From: Isoetes taiwanensis
Taxonomy: Eukaryota > Streptophyta > Lycopodiopsida > Isoetales > Isoetaceae
DNA length: 64,000 bases
NCBI GenBank assembly: GCA_021234155.1
Contig: JAJEKV010000031.1
Span: 17,305,233-17,369,232, forward strand
Direction: 5' to 3'
The notes under the pieces were generated by a model that did not search any database, was not told where the DNA came from, and worked only from the letters and a program-made list of their open reading frames with translations. A program made the position numbers and the translations under genes. Shown here piece by piece: positions 59,136 to 64,000 of the stretch (positions are counted from its first letter, which is position 1; the number at the start of each line of letters is the position of its first letter).

Positions 59136-59201
59136 GATCACACGATGCGAATTTAGTGTGTTCCATTTTTGTTGCATATGTACTATTCGCTTGGTGTGAT
59201 C
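59136..59201. repeat. A-family hairpin 7 (A2)
   Basis: Arms GATCACACGATGCGAA and TTCGCTTGGTGTGATC. Confidence 0.85.
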
Positions 59202-59331
59202 CTTCTTGAAAAATAATATGCTCTTTGAAAAGGGATAATGACTTATGTACTTAAGAGTGGTAAAGCATTTTAGATACAAATAGGAATGAGTACTTGTGTT
59301 TAATTTTAATTTGACAACAAATAAGAAAGTG

Positions 59332-59396
59332 GATCACACCATGCGAATTTAGTGTGTCCCTTTTTTTTGCATATGTATTATTAAACTTGGTGTGAT
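59332..59396. repeat. A-family hairpin 8 (A2)
   Basis: Left arm GATCACACCATGCGAA; right arm decayed to AAACTTGGTGTGATC. Confidence 0.8.
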
Positions 59397-59563
59397 CTAT
59401 CTTGAAAAAAAAAATAGCTTTCAAGTAAAAGGAAAGAAAGAAATATTATATTTAAAGTGTAAAGTGTTAGTATGTAAAGTGTTGGTTTATTAAAATACTA
59501 TTTGTTTACGCTAAGTTGTAAGTTCAATATTTGTGTTTCTATTTACTTTTTTTACGCAAAAAG

Positions 59564-59627
59564 GATCACACAGGTAATTTCTTATATGCAATTACTTCTG
59601 CGCATGAAGATTTCGCATCATATGATC
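59564..59627. repeat. A-family hairpin 9 (A2)
   Basis: Left arm decayed (GATCACACAGGTAA); right arm TTCGCATCATATGATC; inner GTAATT / AATTAC pairing. Confidence 0.7.
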
Positions 59628-59942
59628 CTCTTTAAACAAGGATGGCTTTAACCTTCAATGTTCATAAATTTTATGAATGTTTGCATATAAGAATGTCACA
59701 TATCATATTTTCTTAAAAAATGGTCATCAAATGGATAACTAGTCAAAGAGTTCTTCTACTACTTAAAGAGTTTCAAGACTCATTTTTACTATAATTTAAA
59801 TAGCAAAGTAGTCAAAGACTTCTTGTATTAGAGGTATCTAAACACAAACACCATAACCTTTGTACTTCAAGGATTATATAAACCCTTCGCATTGCAAAGT
59901 ATAATGTCATTTATTAGCATCTTCACGGACATTTCCCCTTCC

Positions 59943-60275
59943 TTATCGGAAGCAGCTCATCTCAAGGAACTGTATTCGATTCCGAATGCCTTCATCCTCT
60001 CTCAATCTCTCACAATATCCCAGGAGGCCAGAGTTACCGTCACCACAAAATTGGACTAAACTTGAAACGTCCCTAAATGACGGTTTCTTGCCACTCAACG
60101 GATCCAATGGATATAAACTGCCATCTGCCCAAATGTCGACACTTTTTGAGCCTGCAAGACGCAACACGTCGAGGTCTAAGTTCTTATTTTTTAGACCTCC
60201 TTTTTTGCGATTGAAGACTGGAGCATATTCGTGAGTCAGTTGGATCCTTATCCACACATCATTTGGAGCTTCCAT
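59943..60275 (-). CDS. Hypothetical 110-residue protein near the right end of A2
   Basis: Intact reverse-strand frame with ATG at 60,275 (MEAPNDVWIRIQLTHEYAPV). Features: basic patch FNRKKGGLKNKNLDLDVL, then SVDIWADGSLYPLDPLSG and LGYCERLREDEGIRNRIQ. The start lies 9 bases from hairpin 10. An upstream in-frame extension to 60,440 has no other support. Family unknown. Being intact in an otherwise decayed element makes it worth checking. Confidence 0.4.
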   Translation of the reverse strand: MEAPNDVWIRIQLTHEYAPVFNRKKGGLKNKNLDLDVLRLAGSKSVDIWADGSLYPLDPLSGKKPSFRDVSSLVQFCGDGNSGLLGYCERLREDEGIRNRIQFLEMSCFR

Positions 60276-60283
60276 ACTGCGTG

Positions 60284-60348
60284 GATCGCACGGCGCGAAA
60301 TGAAGGTGTACAATTTGTATGCCCCAGCATAATTCGCTTCGTGTGAGC
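60284..60348. repeat. A-family hairpin 10 (A2)
   Basis: Arms GATCGCACGGCGCGAA and TTCGCTTCGTGTGAGC; inner stem TACAA / TTGTA. Immediately upstream of the reverse-strand ORF. Confidence 0.8.
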
Positions 60349-60517
60349 CGAACGTCCGTACTAACCTCGTTTTTTGAAATTTGCAACGTGCATATGGAAA
60401 TCGAAAAGTCCATTCTCCTACAATCCATGCTTTTATACATTAAGCAAATTCAAATTTCGAATTGTAGGGGGTGGGAAGCCTGTATTGGGATGAAGTAAAG
60501 ATCTCGGTTAATCTTTG

Positions 60518-60709
60518 GGTTCACATGGGCCTAATCGCTGGCCTGGCTTAAAACTGGCTTGAACTTGGGCTAAGGCAAAAAATTCAGCCCTGTTTTTGGA
60601 AAATCAGCCCTCGCAAAGATCCAACTTGCGTAGCTGATCAAAGGCTGAATTTTTAATCGATCGACTCCGCTAGAACTCAGCGGAGGGCCTAAACTTCTCC
60701 ATGTGAACC
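60518..60709. mobile_element. Small MITE with 11-bp inverted ends inside A2
   Basis: GGTTCACATGG at 60,518 and CCATGTGAACC ending at 60,709. Flanks (ATTCAAATTT.GAA, GGGAAGC-TGTAT) are similar on both sides (60,450 and 60,772), suggesting a local duplication around it. Confidence 0.5.
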
Positions 60710-61362
60710 ACCCATAAGGCGCAGCCACAGCGCCTCGAAATGAAAGTCTGATACAAAGCTTCAACCTACACATTCAAATTTTGAAATGTGGAAGGCGGGA
60801 AGCTTGTATGGCCATAACCTCTAAATGAAATAGCGCTTAATCGGTGACAGCGCCGCGCTTGGTATCGACAAACCAAGAGACCGTGTTGCATCGATCGTCG
60901 ACAACCAACAGAATTAAATACATATGGCGCCATGAATGCGCGATCCCCCTTATTTCGGGAGAATATTCCAAGTAAATCTGTAATGATGAGATTTTGGTAT
61001 CCTAGGTGGCATGGGAAAAAAGGAGCGGAAATATGACGTGGAATGGCTGATAGGAGGCCATTTTGAGACCCCAAATCCGCCCTAATGATGTTTGGGTTAC
61101 TTTAGCTAAACGCTAGAAAGTATAAGAGGAAAATTTTGTGCAGTTTAGCTAAACCCACGAAAGTTTGGGGATTAATATCGAGCAAGTTTAGCTAAAGTCA
61201 TTCTAGCTAATAAGAAATATGCGATTAGTAATTTATTCCCTGGTCGTGTGACTCAAGCTACTACGAAATCCCTGTTATAAATAGAAGACCTTCTATCTTG
61301 CCTTCGACCTCCGATCCGCCTCATCTTCATCTTCTCAGCCTCCGCCTTAGCCTTCTCCTCCG

Positions 61363-61725
61363 ATGGCATCTTCATCCTCCTCCGACAAGCGGCCTGCGCG
61401 TGAGCTGCCCGCGGACGTCACCCTTGCTGTGGTGATGAAGAGATTCAAGGAGGTTCCGATTTAAAACAGCCGTCTCGTCGCCGAGAAGATGGAGGCGATT
61501 GGACAGGTTAGAATTCACGAGGGGCTGCTGCATGAGCGAGACCTTGAGCTCAGCGGCAACATTAACCAGTGTAGGAGAGGCCAATAGCCCGAAGTAGGGT
61601 CGAGGCGATTTAATCGCGCACACAATATTTCGCAGGCGCTAGAAGATATGGAGAAGAAGCTTCGAGCTGCGGAGGATGAGAACGCAGCTTTACGGCTTCA
61701 GCTACAGGATTATGAAGATCCCTAG
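61363..61725 (+). pseudogene. Short coiled-coil gene 1 (MAS-type) in A1
   Basis: ATG at 61,363 after a CT-rich leader. Reads MASSSSSDKRPARELPADVT then LAVVMKRFKE; the C-terminal part reads LEDMEKKLRAAEDENAALRL and ends TAG at 61,725. Heptad leucines suggest a coiled coil. The ELP-D-L-V-MKR-KE block is shared with gene 3 (63,183), so the two are paralogs. One in-frame TAA and a frame change occur in the middle, possibly marking an intron. Hairpin 11 follows 85 bases downstream. Family unknown. Confidence 0.5.
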
Positions 61726-61809
61726 CCATTGTATATATATTTTTTGTTTCAAAGAAAAGTTTGCTCTGTTTCTTGCTTCTATCTGTTCTCTTGTTTTGTT
61801 TTATTAAAA

Positions 61810-61876
61810 GATCACACGACGCGAAATGCCATGCTTGCAATTACGTAGCAATCAATGGATTTCGCGTCGTATGATC
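61810..61876. repeat. A-family hairpin 11 (A1)
   Basis: GATCACACGACGCGAA and TTCGCGTCGTATGATC. Same loop and same upstream TGTTTTATTAAAA as hairpin 3. Confidence 0.9.
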
Positions 61877-62095
61877 TCCACAACGTACACCTCGTTGTAT
61901 GTATAAATTCCTAATTTATTAATGGAAAAGTATATGTAACACAAATATCTAGCTATATGTGATAACTTGGATGACAACGTCTATTCACATACGTGGCATG
62001 TGGATGACGTCATGCCAGGGCGTGGCATCTTGTTGCCACAATAACATCTTGTCTTTTTATGCGGCCGCATACGATGCGGCTAGGATATGACAAAT

Positions 62096-62157
62096 CCCAT
62101 GATGCGAACATAGGCTACCGTTGCCTAATTGCATGCTATAATTTCGCCTCGTAGGAT
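62096..62157. repeat. A-family hairpin 12 (A1), decayed
   Basis: Left ATCCCATGATGCGAA, right TTTCGCCTCGTAGGAT; spacing as in the other copies. Confidence 0.55.
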
Positions 62158-62312
62158 TATTACACAACTTTATCGGTACTCGCAACCGTAGATTCCAACG
62201 TATCTCTACTTTCTATATAAAGCGCCGAGGAGGCCTTTGTCTTCTCCTATCCGCCATCTCTGTTCTACCACATCAGCCCTCAGCCATCTCTCCTGTTCTC
62301 CCATCACTTTCA

Positions 62313-62815
62313 ATGGCCTCCGGCTCCGGTTCCATCCCGTAGAGATCTTGTCTCAAGTTACGGTCAAGGAAATTAAGAACATTCGTCTTTGCTGGCGGAG
62401 GAGCGGATCCGCCTTCTAAAAGAAAAATGATGATGAAGGCGTCGCCAAGCTGGTTGCGGCGAGAGGACAAGGCCGCCTTCTATAGGGAGGTGATTTTAGT
62501 CTTGTGACAATCGTGGCTGCCTTAGACCGCCGAATTATTGGCGCCACAGAGATATAGCCTCCAAGAGAGGCTGAGGCCGCAATGTCGGCGGGAGAGGCTG
62601 CCCGAGCTCAACTTCGATGGCGGGAAGATAAGGTTGCGGAATATGAGAGCGTGGTGATGGGGCGAGCAATCATGTTGGAGGAGCAGAAAAAAATTATCTT
62701 TGCCCTCCGGGGAAGAGCTTGCCCGTCGATCATAGGCATCGGGCTCCTCCTAGAGGGGCCCGTTTTTTTTTTAATGTTTGTAATTATTTTATTTCTCAAT
62801 GGGAAAAGTTTTTGA
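62313..62815 (+). pseudogene. Short coiled-coil gene 2 (MAS-type) in A1
   Basis: ATG at 62,313 after a CT-rich leader like those of genes 1 and 3. Starts MASGSGSIP; further on, 62,582-62,815 reads MSAGEAARAQLRWREDKVAE then YESVVMGRAIMLEEQKKIIF, a charged helix. Stops at several places. Hairpin 13 follows. The family link to genes 1 and 3 rests on the start, leader, size and position rather than on sequence throughout. Confidence 0.4.
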
Positions 62816-62884
62816 CAAATGTGCCGAATATTACGTTTCCTATTTTTTATTTTCAATATCCGTGGTAGAGAGAATGACAAGACG

Positions 62885-62953
62885 GATCACACGAAGCGAA
62901 ACCCTTCATAGGGTTTTAAAGCTCGATGTCTTGATTTCAGCGTGGTGTGTGTC
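62885..62953. repeat. A-family hairpin 13 (A1)
   Basis: Left GATCACACGAAGCGAA; right TTCAGCGTGGTGTGTGTC. Confidence 0.7.
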
Positions 62954-63182
62954 TGATGTAGTTAGAATAGTTATTAATGTGTTCGGAGGACGGTACCATT
63001 AATGTGCTCTAGCGGACAAAGCGAGAATCCGCTTCGACCGCGTGCGACAACAAATGGCCATTGTGTTTAATATGTTCAAAGCTAATATGTATAAATTGAG
63101 GTCCTTGCATTGTGCTCCTTCCCCCGGTTAGAGTCTTTGCTCCTCACTTCTATAATCTTAACGTCCCTCCCATTTGTCATCT

Positions 63183-63605
63183 ATGGCCTCCACATCCTCA
63201 ACCGTGATAAGGGAAAAGCATAAGAGGATAGAACTCCCTTCGACATAGTGTTGGGTGTTCTAATGAAGAGGTTGAAGGAGCAAGATGATCTTCTAAAGGA
63301 AAACGCCGTTACAATTCAGCAAAAAGAAGAAGAGAATGAATTCAACCTTCTCATAGCCGTAGCGGGGAGAGGCAAATCAGGTGATTGAATAGAAGGTGGA
63401 CGGGGATGACATGCCCCAACAAGCTGACCGAGGTGGTTATGATGGCAACGAGGTTGCTAATTCAGGCGAGAAAGAACATGTTGTGCTATTGGAGCAGGGC
63501 CGGGACATGTACAAAGAGATGGTGGGCAGATTGGAGGAGCGTTTGGATAGGGTGATTGCTCGCTTGAGGAGAAGAGATGAAGGCGAAAGGCGAGGGGCGG
63601 GCTGA
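63183..63605 (+). pseudogene. Short coiled-coil gene 3 (MAS-type) in A1
   Basis: ATG at 63,183 (MASTSSTVIREKHKRIELPS). A frame slip leads to FDIVLGVLMKRLKEQDDLLK, matching gene 1 (LPADVTLAVVMKRFKE). 63,396-63,605 has EQGRDMYKEMVGRLEERLDR and an Arg-rich end. Probably a coiled coil. Hairpin 14 follows 205 bases downstream. Family unknown. Confidence 0.5.
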
Positions 63606-63809
63606 TGATGATGATGAAGATAATGAAGAAGAGCTTCGCCTTTGGAGCAACAATGAGTCGTTGTATTTTGTTTTCAATGTAACATCTTTCACAACTTTAA
63701 TCAAAAGTAACCTTTTTTATTATTATCTTGTAAAGCTTCACCGCGATCGCGAAGCCACATAAATGCAAGCAATAGCGAACTCCCTTTATTCCAGGTATGA
63801 TCTAAATAA

Positions 63810-63877
63810 GATCACCGCGGCGAAGCTACTGAGTTATGCAAACAAGGTTGGAGGCAAGTACTTCGCGTCGTGTGAAC
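63810..63877. repeat. A-family hairpin 14 (A1)
   Basis: Left GATCACCGCGGCGAA; right TTCGCGTCGTGTGAAC. Confidence 0.75.
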
Positions 63878-64000
63878 ATGCTACACATTACAAGTATACT
63901 TTACCGATTCTTTGTCTCTTAGATCTCCCTTTGTTTGCGATGCTAGTGGGGCCCTAAATTTTGCCAAGCAACTTTCCGTTTTTCTCTTGACATTATGCCA

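Larger units (their letters stand above)
58500..59640. repeat. Tandem array of hairpin units in A2, period about 200 bases
   Basis: Units hold a hairpin followed by TTGAAAA..ATATGCTCTTTGAAAA, TAATAACTT-ATG, GGTAAAGCATT and GACAACAAATAAGAAAGTGG. Hairpins start at 58,740, 59,136, 59,332 and 59,564; a lone right arm (GATGTGATCC) is near 59,005. Confidence 0.8.
57157..61087. mobile_element. Element A2, complete smaller copy of the A family
   Basis: The first ~32 bases (CATTAGGGCGGATTTGGGGT onward, through AAAATGGCC) are inverted at the right end (61,087 leftwards), with weaker matching for about 30 more. ATG flanks both ends (57,154-57,156 and 61,088-61,090). The left 400 bases parallel A1 at 39,925-40,035 plus 52,348-52,640. 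Contents: a decayed BAH gene, an array of five to six hairpins, and one reverse-strand ORF. No transposase. Confidence 0.8.
39925..64000. mobile_element. Element A1, large gene-bearing transposon; right end outside window
   Basis: Begins CATTAGGGCGGATTTGGGGT inside the RT frame. The same end, and its inverted partner, bound the complete smaller copy A2 (57,157-61,087), which identifies this as a terminus. A1 is interrupted by B (40,036-52,347) and A2. Its own sequence runs 39,925-40,035, 52,348-57,156 and 61,088 to the window end. It carries a BAH-domain gene, a histone H3-like gene, short acidic and coiled-coil genes, and hairpins. No transposase is recognised in the visible part. The CAT terminus and A2's 3-bp duplication would suit a CACTA-related group, but this is inference. 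Confidence 0.65.

Noticed and set aside
52930-63877. CRISPR-like array from the regularly recurring GATCACACGACGCGAA motif
   Set aside because: Copies are paired as inverted arms around ~35-nt loops, intervals range from about 200 to 2,000 bases, genes lie between them, and the context is plant nuclear DNA with no cas genes.
61363-63877. True integron with attC sites
   Set aside because: The layout is similar, but there is no integrase, the genes have plant-style leaders and stops, and hairpins also lie within an intron. Kept only as an analogy.
52348-64000. Integrated giant virus, because of a histone-like gene and hairpins
   Set aside because: No capsid, polymerase or packaging genes; the BAH gene carries a predicted spliceosomal intron, and the borders fit a transposon.

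Overview
The window looks like repeat-rich nuclear DNA of a land plant with a large genome, made mostly of nested transposable elements. The signs are a plant-type L1 LINE (DUF4283-like ORF1), pentatricopeptide-repeat (PPR) and U-box/ARM gene remnants, a CACTA-like transposon and Helitron-type ends. A seedless plant such as a fern or lycophyte is a guess from the mix of retroelements, not something the sequence proves. No intact host gene is recognisable. Nearly every coding region carries frameshifts or stops, so most entries are remnants.

Layout. 0-1 kb: a broken reverse transcriptase (RT) related to the Penelope/telomerase-like group. 1-7.9 kb: mostly non-coding, with weak ORF remnants and old repeats. 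7.9-21.0 kb: one reverse-strand LINE with a 9-bp target duplication. It is split inside ORF2 by a 7.2-kb CACTA-like element (11,416-18,642) that has inverted ends and a 3-bp duplication. Removing the insert restores the ORF2 frame. The insert carries a triplicated ~0.66-kb unit, a PPR fragment and a truncated copy of the same LINE. 21-38.5 kb: tandem duplications, a MITE with near-perfect 128-bp arms and a second copy of it, PPR and U-box pseudogenes, two facing Helitron 3' ends, and several foldback elements.

38.5-64 kb is the most unusual part. A 5'-truncated non-LTR RT is interrupted at 39,925 by element A1, whose right end lies beyond the window. A1 is itself interrupted by element B (40,036-52,347; 12.3 kb; 25-bp inverted ends, TATT duplication) and by a 3.9-kb second copy of the A family, A2 (57,157-61,087; 3-bp duplication). 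A2 preserves the uninterrupted site into which B jumped in A1. B carries a DDE-like transposase at its right side. Its left half holds an FCP1-like phosphatase remnant and other reverse-strand gene remnants among about 20 short palindromes built on CTCGACTCG. A1 and A2 carry a BAH-domain gene. A1 also carries a divergent histone H3-like gene and three short coiled-coil genes (two clearly paralogous). Between and inside these genes lie 14 imperfect hairpins of 64-69 nt sharing the outer arm GATCACACGACGCGAA; inner stems and loops differ. This gene-plus-hairpin array is the best candidate for an undescribed system.
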